Notes: generated from the letters alone by a model not told the origin. Shown: positions 8,324 through 17,795, numbered from the stretch's first letter. The stretch: 63,811 nucleotides of DNA from Rhodanobacter sp. (GCA_030148505.1 JASBTI010000005.1:1-63811), one strand, 5' to 3'. Program-made: numbers and translations.

Positions 8324-9417
8324 ATGTCTCTCTTTTGAAACGCAGCCTGCTGGGCCTGGCCTTGGCAACCTTGCTGGCCGCACCCGTACTGGCGCAGGAA
8401 CCCGTTCCGGCCAACCCGCTCGCCCTCGACACCAAGGCTATCAAGGACGCCGGCATCGTTCTCGACAAGGCTGAGCTGCGAGCACTTACCGATGAATTGA
8501 AGGCGCCCGGTGAAGTGAAGGCCGATGCCTACTCCACCGTGTTGGTATCGCCACGCGTGGAATCGCAGGTGCTCGCCCGCAAGGTCAAGCTCGGTGACGT
8601 GGTGAAAGCCGGCGAACCGCTGGTGGTGCTTTCCAGCGTGCAGGTTGCCGAAACGCAAGGCGCGTTGGTCGTGGCCGAGCAGGACTGGCGCCGCATCGCC
8701 GCACTCGGCCCGCAGGCGGTATCGGCGCGCCGCTACAACGAAGCCAGGGTCGCCCGCGATCAGGCGCGCGCCAAGCTGCGTGCGTTCGGTTTGTCCAAAG
8801 GCCAGATCAGCGGCCTCCTGCGCAAGGGATCGGCCGGCGCCGATGGCAGTTTCGAGCTGCTCGCACCGGCCGATGGCCGCGTCACCACCGACGATTTTCT
8901 GGTCGGCGAGCGCGTGGGCCCCGGTCGCACGCTATTTACCCTGGTCAAGGAAGATTCGGTGTGGGTAGTGGCGCAGACGACACCGGCTGATGCCGAACAA
9001 GCCAAACCGGGCGCCGCCGTCCGCATTCTGGTTCATGGCATGGAGATCCCCGGTACCGTCGTGCAACGTTCACATCAGACGAATGAGCGCACACGAACCG
9101 TGCCAGTGCGCATCGAGGTCGACAACCGCGAGGACCTGCTGCATCCCGGTGAACTGGTGGAAGCCAGGATCGCCGTAGCCGGCGCGGCGCGGAAGCTGGC
9201 GGTGCCCGCCGAAGCGATCGTGTTGCTGCAAAACCAGCCCACCGTATTTCTCGCCAAGAGCAAGGGCCTGTTTGAACCGGCGCCGGTCATGGTCGGTGAC
9301 ACGCGTGATGGCTGGACGGTAATCACCAAGGGCCTCAAGGCGGGCGACAGCTACGTGCGCAAAGGCGCCTTCGCGCTCAAGGCGCGTCTGTTGCGCTCAC
9401 AGCTGGGAGAAGAATGA
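8320..9417 (+). CDS. czcB: Periplasmic adaptor (membrane fusion protein) of HME-RND efflux
   Basis: The 365-residue adaptor has a signal peptide ending LLAAPVLAQ. The order is a barrel-sandwich half (VSPRVESQVLARKVKLGDVV), a short helical hairpin, the second lipoyl-like half (LAPADGRVTTDDF), a beta-barrel and a membrane-proximal domain (KLAVPAEAIVLLQNQPTVFL). It bridges the inner-membrane pump and the outer-membrane channel. It lacks the His-rich insert of the original CzcB, so nothing in it defines the metal. Four-base overlaps on both sides show it is the middle gene of the operon. Confidence 0.88.
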   Translation: MNVSLLKRSLLGLALATLLAAPVLAQEPVPANPLALDTKAIKDAGIVLDKAELRALTDELKAPGEVKADAYSTVLVSPRVESQVLARKVKLGDVVKAGEPLVVLSSVQVAETQGALVVAEQDWRRIAALGPQAVSARRYNEARVARDQARAKLRAFGLSKGQISGLLRKGSAGADGSFELLAPADGRVTTDDFLVGERVGPGRTLFTLVKEDSVWVVAQTTPADAEQAKPGAAVRILVHGMEIPGTVVQRSHQTNERTRTVPVRIEVDNREDLLHPGELVEARIAVAGAARKLAVPAEAIVLLQNQPTVFLAKSKGLFEPAPVMVGDTRDGWTVITKGLKAGDSYVRKGAFALKARLLRSQLGEE

Positions 9418-12400
9418 TGCTTGAACGTCTGGTTGAACTCTCGCTGCGCTTCAAGGTGCTGGTACTGATCATCTTCGTGGTGATCGGCTTTCTGGGCGTC
9501 CAGGCCGTGCGCCAGCTCCCGATCGATGCCTTCCCGGATGTCACGCCGGTGCAGGTCAACGTGTACACCGAAGCCTCCGGTCTGGCTGCCGAGGACGTGG
9601 AGCAACTGCTGACCACGCCGGTGGAGTCGGCGCTGGCAGGGCTGCCCAACGTGCAGCAGATCCGCTCGGTGAGCCTGTTCGGCTTGTCCTACGTATCGGT
9701 GTATTTCGACGACAGTATGGACATCTATTTCGCCCGTCAGCTGGTCAATGAACGGCTGCAGCAAGTGGGCGATCGTCTGCCGGCCGGTTACGGCAAGCCC
9801 GAGATGGGACCGAACACCTCCGGCCTGGGCCAGGTGTTCTGGTACACCGTCGAACGTGCCGACGACAAGCTCAAGAGTGCGACGGCCGGCACGGCTCCGA
9901 ACGATATGGACCTGCGCACGCTGCAGGACTGGACCATCCGCCTGATCCTGCGCACCGCCCCCGGTGTCGACGACGTTACCTCGTGGGGTGGGCAGGAGAA
10001 GCAGTTCCAGGTGCGGATCGACCCGATGAAGCTGATTGCCCACAAGCTCGGCTTCAAGCAGGTGATAGAGGCGCTGCAGGCGAACAACGCCCAGGTCGGC
10101 GGCAACTTTGTCGATGTGGGGCGTGAGCAGTACCTGGTGCGCGGACTGGGACTGATCCAGAACGCGAAGGATCTGGGCAATATTGTGCTCAAGACCGAAG
10201 ACGGCACGCCTGTGTATGTGCGTGACGTCGCCACCGTTACTGAAGCGGGTGCGCCACGCACCGGTGCCGTTACACGCGATGGCAAGGAAGTGGTGATGGG
10301 TCAGGCGCTTGCCCGCATCGGCGAAAACGCCAAGAGCGTGGTTGACGCAGTCAAGGCCAAGCTCGATAAGGTCAAACAGGCGTTGCCGCCCGGCGTAGTG
10401 GTGAAGCCGGTGTACGAGCGCACCGAGCTGGTCAACGCGGCCGTGGGCACTGCGGTGCGTGCGCTGGTCGAAGGCTCGATCCTGGTGGCGATTGTGTTGT
10501 TCCTGTTTCTGGGCGAGTTCCGTAGCGCGCTGGTGGTGGTCGTGGCGCTGCCGCTGGCGATGCTGATCGCCTTCATCTGCATGAACCAGTTCGGTCTTTC
10601 GGCCAATTTGATGTCGCTGGCGGGCTTGGCGATCGGTATCGGCATGATGGTCGATGGTGCGGTAGTGATGGTGGAGAACGCCTATCGCATCATGGCCGAA
10701 CGCAAGGCGCACGGTGGTCCGGTGGATCGCACCTCCGCCGTGCTGGCCGCCGCTCGCGAGGTTGCCAACCCGATGGCGTTCGCGATCCTGATCATCATCG
10801 TGGTGTTCTTGCCGCTGTTCAGTCTGCAGGGGCTGGAAGGCAAGATGTTCAAGCCGATGGCGTTCAACATCAGCTTCGCGATGGCCGGTTCCTTGATCCT
10901 CGCCTTGACCCTTATCCCGGTGCTCGCCGCACTGGTGTTGAAGCCGAAGGAAGAGAAGGACACCTGGCTGGTCGCGTTCCTGAAACGCCATTACGCGACG
11001 GTGCTGGCGTGGTCGCTGGCGCGGCGCAAGCTCGTATTGGGCATCGCGGCGGGAGCCCTGATCGGCAGCCTCGCGCTGTTTCCGTTCCTCGGCAAGGAGT
11101 TCATGCCCAACCTGAAAGAAGGCGCCATCATGTGGCGCATCACCTCGATCCCCTCGGCCTCGCTGGATGAGTCGATCAAGATCTCCAAACAGGTGTCGAC
11201 GCTGATCAAACAGAAGTTTCCCGAGGTCGAGACCACGCTGGCCATGATCGGTCGCGCCGAGAAGGGCGAGACTGCCGATGTGAACTACATGGAGGTCTAC
11301 ACGCCATTGAAACCGAAGGATCAATGGCGCAAGGGCGAGACGCTGGAAAGCATCGAGAAAGCGATGCAGAAGGAGCTGTCGGCGGCGTTGCCGACCGCAG
11401 TGGTCAGTTACACCCAGCCAATCCAAAGTCGCATCGAAGAGCTGATCTCCGGCGTGCGTGCCACGCTGGCGTTGAAGATCTACGGTGACGATCTGGGTGA
11501 GCTCGATCGTCTCAGCGGTCGCATCAAGAACGTGCTGGCCGGTGTGCCAGGCGTGGCGGATCTCGCGCTGGAGGCAAACATCGGCAAGCCGCAGATCCGC
11601 ATCAAGGTGGATCGCGATGCACTGGCCCGGTATGGCTTGAACGCCGACGACGTGTTGACCGTGGTGAAGAACGGCATCGGCGGCGAGCCGGTCACCACGC
11701 TGCTCGATGGCGTGAAGCGCTTCGATATCGCGGTGCGGCTGGACGATGCCGACAAGGCGTCGCTTTCGGCCATCAAGCGCATCCCCATCCAGACGGCCAG
11801 CGGTGCCCTGGTGCAATTGTCGCAGGTAGCCGACGTCAGCGACGCCGAAGGCTACTCGTTCATCCGCCGCGAGCAGTTGCAGCGCTATGCGGTGATCCAG
11901 ATGGACGTACGCGGTCGCGACATCGACGGCTTCGTCAAGGAAGCGAACGCGGCGATATACAAGAAGGTTCACATGCCTACGGGCTATTACACCGAATGGG
12001 GCGGTGCATTCGAGAACCAGCAACGGGCATTGAAGCGGTTGTCGTTGATCGTGCCGGCGACAATCTTCTTCATCTTCGTACTGCTCTACACCGCGTTCAA
12101 TTCAGTGAAGTACGCCCTGTTGATCCTGGCCAACGTACCTTTCGCGACCATCGGCGGCATCGTCGGATTGGCGATCACCGGGCAGTACCTGTCAGTACCC
12201 TCGGCGATCGGCTTCATCGCGGTGTTCGGCGTGGCGATGTTGAACGGCATCGTGCTGGTGAGTTTCTTGAACGAGCAACGTGAGAAAGGCTTGCCGGTGC
12301 GGGAAGCCGTCATCCGCGGCACCGCGCTGCGCATGCGCCCGGTGATGATGACCGCCAGTGTGGCCATCCTTGGCCTGGTGCCCATGCTGCTCTCCAGCGG

Positions 12401-12551
12401 TGTCGGTGCGGAAACCCAGCGCCCGCTCGCCACTGTGGTGGTCGGTGGTCTCATTACCTCGACCCTGCTGACACTGATACTGCTGCCGGTGCTGTACGAC
12501 TGGATCGAAGAACGCGCCGCCCGGCGCCTGGCCAAGGAGAACACCCCATGA
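9414..12551 (+). CDS. czcA: HME-RND heavy-metal efflux pump (CzcA/CusA family)
   Basis: This 1045-residue proton-driven pump has the full RND architecture: first membrane helix, a large periplasmic loop, a bundle of helices, a second loop and a C-terminal bundle. Family motifs include LPIDAFPDVTPVQVNVYTEA near the start and GIGMMVDGAVVMVENAYR in helix 4, with the proton-relay Asp at about residue 414. The residues before that motif are AIG rather than the DFG of cobalt/zinc pumps, a feature shared with the copper/silver branch, so the substrate should be left open. There is no truncation. It is third in the operon and overlaps the PII-like gene by 4 bases. Confidence 0.92.
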   Translation: MMLERLVELSLRFKVLVLIIFVVIGFLGVQAVRQLPIDAFPDVTPVQVNVYTEASGLAAEDVEQLLTTPVESALAGLPNVQQIRSVSLFGLSYVSVYFDDSMDIYFARQLVNERLQQVGDRLPAGYGKPEMGPNTSGLGQVFWYTVERADDKLKSATAGTAPNDMDLRTLQDWTIRLILRTAPGVDDVTSWGGQEKQFQVRIDPMKLIAHKLGFKQVIEALQANNAQVGGNFVDVGREQYLVRGLGLIQNAKDLGNIVLKTEDGTPVYVRDVATVTEAGAPRTGAVTRDGKEVVMGQALARIGENAKSVVDAVKAKLDKVKQALPPGVVVKPVYERTELVNAAVGTAVRALVEGSILVAIVLFLFLGEFRSALVVVVALPLAMLIAFICMNQFGLSANLMSLAGLAIGIGMMVDGAVVMVENAYRIMAERKAHGGPVDRTSAVLAAAREVANPMAFAILIIIVVFLPLFSLQGLEGKMFKPMAFNISFAMAGSLILALTLIPVLAALVLKPKEEKDTWLVAFLKRHYATVLAWSLARRKLVLGIAAGALIGSLALFPFLGKEFMPNLKEGAIMWRITSIPSASLDESIKISKQVSTLIKQKFPEVETTLAMIGRAEKGETADVNYMEVYTPLKPKDQWRKGETLESIEKAMQKELSAALPTAVVSYTQPIQSRIEELISGVRATLALKIYGDDLGELDRLSGRIKNVLAGVPGVADLALEANIGKPQIRIKVDRDALARYGLNADDVLTVVKNGIGGEPVTTLLDGVKRFDIAVRLDDADKASLSAIKRIPIQTASGALVQLSQVADVSDAEGYSFIRREQLQRYAVIQMDVRGRDIDGFVKEANAAIYKKVHMPTGYYTEWGGAFENQQRALKRLSLIVPATIFFIFVLLYTAFNSVKYALLILANVPFATIGGIVGLAITGQYLSVPSAIGFIAVFGVAMLNGIVLVSFLNEQREKGLPVREAVIRGTALRMRPVMMTASVAILGLVPMLLSSGVGAETQRPLATVVVGGLITSTLLTLILLPVLYDWIEERAARRLAKENTP

Positions 12552-12871
12552 AAGAAGTGAAAGCATTCATCCATCGCGGACGCGTTGTCGATGTAATCCA
12601 TGCCCTTGAGGACGCGGGGTTCCGCTATCTTTCGGTGAGCGACGTCAAAGGCCTGTTGACCGCACTCAGTGCACAAGAACAGATCTATTCGATGGAGCTG
12701 GGCGAACGGGTGACCAAACAGATCAAGCTCGAAGTGTTCTGCGAGGACGATGAGGCCGAACGTGCGGTGCAACTGATTCGCCTGCACGGACGCACCGGCC
12801 AGAGCGTGGCCGGTTGGGTCTATCAGAGCACGGTGGATCGTGCGTGGCCGGTCGACGGTACTGTGGACTGA
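12548..12871 (+). CDS. PII-like (GlnB/CutA-fold) protein of the efflux operon
   Basis: The protein has 107 residues with the beta-alpha-beta pattern of the PII superfamily: KEVKAFIHRGRVVDVIHALE opens strand 1 and helix 1, and KQIKLEVFCEDDEAERAVQL is the second repeat. The long T-loop of a true nitrogen PII with its modified tyrosine is not evident. PII-like proteins occur as the last gene of several HME-RND operons and may sense metal or nucleotide and act on the pump. It overlaps czcA by 4 bases and is followed at once by a strong terminator. Confidence 0.75.
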   Translation: MKEVKAFIHRGRVVDVIHALEDAGFRYLSVSDVKGLLTALSAQEQIYSMELGERVTKQIKLEVFCEDDEAERAVQLIRLHGRTGQSVAGWVYQSTVDRAWPVDGTVD

Positions 12872-12875
12872 AGGC

Positions 12876-12905
12876 GATGGGCGGGCTATTCCCGCCCATC
12901 CTTTC
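12876..12905 (+). terminator. Intrinsic terminator of the czcCBA operon
   Basis: GATGGGCGGG-CTATT-CCCGCCCATC is a perfect 10-bp stem with a 5-nt loop, followed by CTTTCC. It begins 4 bases after the PII-like stop codon, separating the RND operon from the downstream exporter gene. Confidence 0.8.
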
Positions 12906-12915
12906 CGGTGTCATT

Positions 12916-12939
12916 ACATAACACCATGGCGGTCGCGTA
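12916..12939 (+). promoter_or_regulatory. Conserved upstream element of CzcD paralogue 1
   Basis: The block ACATAACACCATG followed by GCGGTCGCGTA recurs with one mismatch (C for the first G) at 36516-36539, upstream of the second CzcD paralogue, at about the same distance from the start. The two genes are 23 kb apart, so the conservation points to a shared operator or promoter, or to a recent duplication including the leader. The in-frame translation of the leader is also similar, so an upstream start cannot be fully excluded. Confidence 0.5.
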
Positions 12940-12965
12940 AGGTGGCCACCGCACAGGAGATGTCG

Positions 12966-13934
12966 ATGGATAACGCAGAGCCGCACAAGCACGATGATGA
13001 TCATCACCACGACCATAGCCACGGCGTGGCGCCCGGTGCGGACAAGAAATACCTGACCATCGCCTTGCTGTTGCTGATCGGTTTCATGGCCGTCGAGGTA
13101 GTGGTCGGCATCATGGCCAAGTCGCTGGCATTGATTTCCGATGCCGGTCACATGCTCACCGATGTGGGCTCCATCGTGCTCGCCTTGGTAGCTATGCGCC
13201 TGGCCAAGCGGCCGGCCAGCGGCAGCTACACGTTCGGTCTCAAACGCGTGGAAATCCTGAGCGCGCAGGCGAATGGGCTGGTGCTGTTGCTGCTGTCGGC
13301 CTGGTTCATCGTCGAGGCGATTCGCCGCTTGATCGATCCGCCTGTGGTGGAAGGCTTGCTGGTCACCGTCATCGCCGTCGTCGGTATCGGCGTCAATCTG
13401 CTCGCCGTGTGGGCAATGCGCAAGGCAAACCGGGAGAGCCTCAATGTGGAAGGCAGCTTCCAGCATATTCTCACCGACCTGTATGCCTTCATCGCTACCG
13501 CGATTGCCGGTGCCATTATCTGGTGGACGGGCTGGAATCGGGTTGACTCCATCGCCACGCTTGTCGTGGCCGGATTGATGCTCAAAGCCGGCATCGGGCT
13601 GGTGCGTGAGTCAGGCCGTATTTTTCTGGAGGCGGCACCCCGCGGCCTTGATCCAGAAGCCATTGGCGAAGCGATCCGCGCTGTGCCCGCCGTGACTAGG
13701 CTGGACGATCTGCACGTATGGGAAGTGACCTCGGGCATGCCGGCATTGTCGGGGCACATCTATGTGAACCACGACATCGACTGCCACGATGTGCGGCGCA
13801 CTGTCGAGGCGATGCTGCATGATCGCTTCGACATCACACACACCACGTTGCAGACCGATCACGCCGCGATCGGTCGGGCCGCATCAGCGAACTGCGCGTT
13901 TGAATCCCGCGAGGAACACCATGCCAACGGATAG
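12966..13934 (+). CDS. czcD: CzcD-type cation diffusion facilitator, paralogue 1
   Basis: This is a 322-residue inner-membrane Zn/Co/Cd-proton antiporter. The His-rich N-terminus (HKHDDDHHHDHSHG) collects metal. Six membrane helices include the HxxxD-type site (SDAGHMLTDVGS) and the second site in LYAFIATAIAG. A cytoplasmic beta-alpha domain follows (RLDDLHVWEVTSGMPALSGH). The start at 12966 is chosen over the ATG six bases earlier because AGGAG then sits at a normal distance. It has its own leader after the czc terminator and a close paralogue at 36566. Confidence 0.9.
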   Translation: MDNAEPHKHDDDHHHDHSHGVAPGADKKYLTIALLLLIGFMAVEVVVGIMAKSLALISDAGHMLTDVGSIVLALVAMRLAKRPASGSYTFGLKRVEILSAQANGLVLLLLSAWFIVEAIRRLIDPPVVEGLLVTVIAVVGIGVNLLAVWAMRKANRESLNVEGSFQHILTDLYAFIATAIAGAIIWWTGWNRVDSIATLVVAGLMLKAGIGLVRESGRIFLEAAPRGLDPEAIGEAIRAVPAVTRLDDLHVWEVTSGMPALSGHIYVNHDIDCHDVRRTVEAMLHDRFDITHTTLQTDHAAIGRAASANCAFESREEHHANG

Positions 13935-13942
13935 TCAAACCT

Positions 13943-14530
13943 TCAGGCTTGCGGCGTCATGGAAGTGTTGGAGACGCAGTCGGTTCGACGGTGGCGTACG
14001 ATCCAGCCACTCAGGGTGGCCAACGCAGCAATGACAAACGCTCCCATCATGTCACCGGGGTAATGCACGCCCAAGTAGATGCGGGCCCATGCCATCGGCA
14101 GACCGAGAATTGCGACAGCCATACCCCAGCGCCGCGTGCGTGGATCCAGCAAGAGTATGCCGGCGCTCACCCACTGTGCAGTCAAGTGATCGCTGGGGAA
14201 ACTGCCGGTGGCTGCATGGGTAATCCACGCATGGCCCACACCAGCCACGAATGGGCGTGCTCTGTCCCACACCAGGCTGATGAGCGCGTTTCCGATCAGG
14301 GCCACCGTAGCGGCAACCAGTGCCTTCAGAGCGGTAGCGCGCATCGACCATCGGGATCGCACCAGCATCAGCCCAAGGATGCCTGCGGTCAGCAACAACG
14401 GTCCATCGGCGAAGGCGCGCGCCAAGTTAAGCATGACCGGTGATGGCGGTACCGTCGGATGGATGGCCTGGAACAGGCGAAGATCCCAGCCGTACACGAC
14501 CGTGCCGATCCACGCGGTGAGGGACGTCAT
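13943..14530 (-). CDS. PAP2-superfamily undecaprenyl-diphosphatase-like enzyme
   Basis: The 195-residue membrane phosphatase shows the three PAP2 motifs: WDRARPF, SFPSDH and ARIYLGVHYPGD. Several hydrophobic helices surround them. BcrC-like members dephosphorylate undecaprenyl diphosphate at the periplasmic face. It is the last gene of a minus-strand operon and overlaps the CDF gene by 4 bases (ATGA). It is intact, unlike the PAP2 gene at 2336. The link to metal transport is only contextual. Confidence 0.85.
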   Translation of the reverse strand: MTSLTAWIGTVVYGWDLRLFQAIHPTVPPSPVMLNLARAFADGPLLLTAGILGLMLVRSRWSMRATALKALVAATVALIGNALISLVWDRARPFVAGVGHAWITHAATGSFPSDHLTAQWVSAGILLLDPRTRRWGMAVAILGLPMAWARIYLGVHYPGDMMGAFVIAALATLSGWIVRHRRTDCVSNTSMTPQA

Positions 14531-15147
14531 GGCTTGGCGATCGCCGTAGCGGTGACTCGTGCCTCCCGCGCCTCGCGAAGAATGCCCACGGACTCTTTGA
14601 GCACATAGACCGCGATAGCCGCCCCGATGATCAGGTCGGGCACGGAACTGTGCAGCAGGAGCACCAGGACACCCGACAGAATCACGGCCCCATTCGCGAT
14701 GACGTCGACCCGTGTAAACAGCCAGGTAGCGCGCAGGTGAACCTCGCCATCGCGGAAACGCCCCAGCAACCGCAAAACTGTGGTGTTGACTACCAGAGCG
14801 ACGAAGGCGATGCCCATCATCCAGAAACCTTCAGGGTGGCTGCCGTTCACTATGTGCCATGCCACACCAACTAAGACGCCGAAGCCCAGGATCAGCAACA
14901 GCATCCCACTCAGTTGTGCGGCGGAGGCCTTGAAGCTCGCGCTACGCGTCCACGCCACCAGACCGATGCCGTAGACCCACGCGTCGGCCAGCATATCCAT
15001 CGAATCGGCGATCAGGCCCATCGACTGGGCGATCAGCCCGGCGACAATGCCGACCACGAACATCGTGGCATTGAGTCCCAAGGCGATGCGCAGGATTCTG
15101 CGTTCCGCTTCATTGGTCGCTTGCGCACGGCAGCCGCAGTCACTCAT
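14527..15147 (-). CDS. Short CDF-family cation transporter
   Basis: The 206-residue membrane protein has the CDF metal site DSMDMLADA in helix 2 and a second pattern TRVDVIAN in helix 5. It lacks the C-terminal cytoplasmic domain of CzcD-type exporters, as expected for this compact clade. The start MSDCGCRAQ has a CxC that could be a metal entry site. It lies 12 bases after the iron permease and overlaps the PAP2 gene, so it is co-transcribed with both. The metal is unknown. A broken relative lies at 17185-17735. Confidence 0.82.
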   Translation of the reverse strand: MSDCGCRAQATNEAERRILRIALGLNATMFVVGIVAGLIAQSMGLIADSMDMLADAWVYGIGLVAWTRSASFKASAAQLSGMLLLILGFGVLVGVAWHIVNGSHPEGFWMMGIAFVALVVNTTVLRLLGRFRDGEVHLRATWLFTRVDVIANGAVILSGVLVLLLHSSVPDLIIGAAIAVYVLKESVGILREAREARVTATAIAKP

Positions 15148-15159
15148 GTCCTACCGCCT

Positions 15160-17145
15160 TCAGTCTGCATCAGGGAGAATTTTCCTGGCCGTGGTGGGTG
15201 ACGCCGATGGTTGACGGCCGCGACGGATATTGAATACGAATCCGACCGCCAGCAGCACCAGAATCGTCAACTGGGCCAGCAAGGATTGCCACGTCGGATA
15301 GATGCCCAGCAGTTCGATATGCGGCACCGGCGCGACGCTTACCGCGACCCAACCGGCCTCCTGCAGGGCAGCGACGCCTTTGCCGGTCAGCACCACGGCG
15401 AGCACGGCAATCAGCGCCGAACTGGCGGAGAAGAACGTGCCGACAGGTAGTCGCCGGCTGGTGCGCAGCAGCACCCAGGCGATCAGCCCAAGTACGGCCG
15501 CCCCGGCGGCTATGCCGCCGAGTAGCCAGACCTCCTGGCCGTCGTGCCACAGTGCGGCGTAGAACAGGATGCTCTCGAACACCTCGCGGTACACCGAGAT
15601 GAACGCCAGTCCGAACAGGAACCATGCCGAACGTCGGCTAAGCGCGGCCGCCATCTTTTCCTTTAGGTACGCCTGCCAGCGACCGCCAATACTCTTCTGG
15701 TGCATCCACAGACCGACCCCTAGCAGCACCAACGCCGCAAACAGCGACGACAGCCCTTCCGTCAATTCACGACCGGCACCGCTGATGGAGATCGCGTAGC
15801 TGGCGATCGCCCAGGTGACACCACCAGCAACCAGAGCAAGGATCCAGCCCGCATGTACGTAGCGCAGCGCGTCGGGTCGTGCGGCCTTGCGCAGGAAAGC
15901 AAGCAGCGCGACCACGACCAGCAGGGCCTCCAGACCCTCGCGAACCAGAATGGTGAAGGCTCCCACGAAGGTCGCGGTCGCATCGCCCGCCGCATCGGTG
16001 GTGACTTCCTGGGCGCGTACCAACAGACCATCAACGGCATCAGCCTGTTTCATCACCGACGCTACGGGAGCGCTGCTCGTCAGCGCCGTGCGATAGGCGC
16101 CCATCGCCGTTTCGAGCTGGGCGCGCAGTGCGCTGTTGCGTGTATTGAGTTGCGGTTCGACCGGTTCCACACCATCCAGGTAGGCGGACAATGCCAGTTG
16201 GGTGGCGTGCGTCTTGGCACCGGCACGGTAAGTCGTCAGGCTTGCCGCGAGCCGCGCCCGAGCCAGGGGAATGCCGGCCAAGGCCTGCTGCTGGATGACA
16301 TCTGGGTGAGCTCGCAGGTAACCCACGATCGTCCGGGCACGCTCTACACCGAGAGTGGGTGTTAGCTGGGCGACACGCGTGCGGGAAAGCTCCTTCAAGT
16401 CGGCGATTTGCGCCCGTGCGGCGGTGTCGTGTTGCCAGGTCTCGCCACCGGTGACCGCTTCCTTGGTGTAAGCCAGTGAACCCACGTAGTACGCCAGCGC
16501 CCAACGATCATCGGAAGGGAATTGCTGCGCATAGCTCGCCATCGGCGTGCCTTCCACACCCTGGCTGATCACCTCGTACAACGACAGCGTGCTGCGCTGA
16601 TCCGCCCGCGTCTGATCGGTGAAGTTCACCGGTCGAGGAGACAACTGCAGGCCAGCAGGCCCATCACCGTGTCCGGTGGCACCATGACAGGCAGCGCACT
16701 GGTTTTGATAGAGCGCTGCGCCACGTGCCAGGTCGGGTGTATGTTTCGGTGCGGTCGGTACCGGGTACGCCTGCAATAATGCATCGGCCAGCGCATGCGC
16801 CTGCGTCGCCACCTGGGCGGGTGCGGCCTTGGCATCCACGGCGATCACCAAGGCATTGGCCTGGTGCATGAGTGCGGGCGTGGCTGCGGTCGGTTTCAAG
16901 GTGCCGATACGCGACCGGGCCGTCGCCGTGAACTCCCGCATTTCAGCGTACTCGGATGTGCTGATCACGGCGCCATCCTTCACCGCACCTGCGTAGTCGG
17001 TCGCCAGGTAGTCCAGCATTTGCCATGTCTGCGGGACAGTAGAAGTGACATCCTCGGCCCGTGCTGGCCACGCCGACATGCCCCACAGCAGGAGGACGGC
17101 GACAGAAAGGTTGCGTAAACTTCTGCGAATGCGTGTCATTATCAT
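15160..17145 (-). CDS. Cytochrome c/FTR1-family iron permease
   Basis: A secreted N-terminal half is fused to an FTR1 membrane permease. After the signal peptide (LLLWGMSAWPARAE) comes a helical region and a class I cytochrome c with NQCAACHG and a distal Met (GTPMASY). The membrane half has the FTR1 iron motifs REGLE and REVFE. Such proteins import Fe3+ or Fe2+ coupled to redox change in the periplasm. In-frame starts exist at 17166, 17145 and 17139, and none has a good ribosome site. A Fur-box-like ATGATAATGA overlaps the start, suggesting iron control. It heads the operon with the short CDF and PAP2 genes. Confidence 0.87.
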   Translation of the reverse strand: MIMTRIRRSLRNLSVAVLLLWGMSAWPARAEDVTSTVPQTWQMLDYLATDYAGAVKDGAVISTSEYAEMREFTATARSRIGTLKPTAATPALMHQANALVIAVDAKAAPAQVATQAHALADALLQAYPVPTAPKHTPDLARGAALYQNQCAACHGATGHGDGPAGLQLSPRPVNFTDQTRADQRSTLSLYEVISQGVEGTPMASYAQQFPSDDRWALAYYVGSLAYTKEAVTGGETWQHDTAARAQIADLKELSRTRVAQLTPTLGVERARTIVGYLRAHPDVIQQQALAGIPLARARLAASLTTYRAGAKTHATQLALSAYLDGVEPVEPQLNTRNSALRAQLETAMGAYRTALTSSAPVASVMKQADAVDGLLVRAQEVTTDAAGDATATFVGAFTILVREGLEALLVVVALLAFLRKAARPDALRYVHAGWILALVAGGVTWAIASYAISISGAGRELTEGLSSLFAALVLLGVGLWMHQKSIGGRWQAYLKEKMAAALSRRSAWFLFGLAFISVYREVFESILFYAALWHDGQEVWLLGGIAAGAAVLGLIAWVLLRTSRRLPVGTFFSASSALIAVLAVVLTGKGVAALQEAGWVAVSVAPVPHIELLGIYPTWQSLLAQLTILVLLAVGFVFNIRRGRQPSASPTTARKILPDAD

Positions 17146-17184
17146 TTTTGAAGGATAGCCACGCATGGATTTGGCGGCAACAAG

Positions 17185-17735
17185 AAGCTCAAAGGACGTG
17201 CGACGGATGCGAGCGGAACTGCGGCCGTGCGGTTCTCAGGACGTCGATACCCGTTCGCGCAAAGAGTAAGGCCAGCAAAGCGCCAAAAACCAGATCGAGC
17301 CATGTCAAACCACTCCGTGCCTTCAGTGTCGTGGTCAGCAAAACGCAGGCGTTGCCGATGACGTCATTGCGTGAGGGCAGTGATAGCCATCACACCCGCC
17401 AGAGGTGCGGCACCCACCACGAGCTTTCGCCTGACTTCGACGATTACGCCCCCGCGAACAGGAGCTGGATGCTGCCACCTTTCACCAAGGCGGGTCTCGC
17501 CAGCTACCGCAGCGGCCTGTCCCATCGCTGCCCAGAGCCTGGGTGCATACACCGGCGCATCGCCGAGACTGTCCACGGAGTCCACCTGCAGTGCGGTCGA
17601 GTCAGTCCAAGGCCCCGCTGCGAATTGGCCTACAAAGATCGCCAAGTCAATGCCCAATACCGTCCACAACACGCGGGACCGGGCCGCAGAGCGAGCCAGC
17701 CCTTGGCCGGTCGATTCACAGTCGCAACATGCCAT
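17185..17735 (-). pseudogene. Decayed CDF-family cation transporter
   Basis: The first part reads in one minus-strand frame from MACCDCESTGQGLARS to LWTVLGIDLAIFVGQFAAG. The end reads in another: SRNDVIGNACVLLTTTL and LLFARTGIDVLRTA, down to about 17185. The middle is missing or frameshifted, and the metal-site helix reads STALQVDSVDSLGD with substitutions. It is the same compact CDF type as 14527-15147. The MerR-type promoter upstream is still perfect, so the regulator outlived its target. Confidence 0.65.
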
Positions 17736-17764
17736 CCCTTGAACTCTCCTGCAGTGGGCGGCGT

Positions 17765-17795
17765 AGACTAAAGCCTGTAGCTACTACGGAGTCAA
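17765..17795 (-). promoter_or_regulatory. MerR-type promoter with 19-bp spacer
   Basis: On the minus strand, TTGACT (17795-17790) and TAGTCT (17770-17765) are separated by exactly 19 bp. The spacer contains the dyad CCGTAG-TAG-CTACAGG. Overlong spacers with a central dyad are the hallmark of promoters activated by MerR proteins such as ZntR, PbrR and CueR. It points into the decayed CDF gene and overlaps the regulator's own leader. Confidence 0.75.

Noticed and set aside
9351..12023. An 890-codon open frame antisense to czcA
   Set aside because: It mirrors the high-GC coding pattern of the pump, has His/Gln/Arg-rich low-complexity sequence and no motifs. It is a shadow frame.
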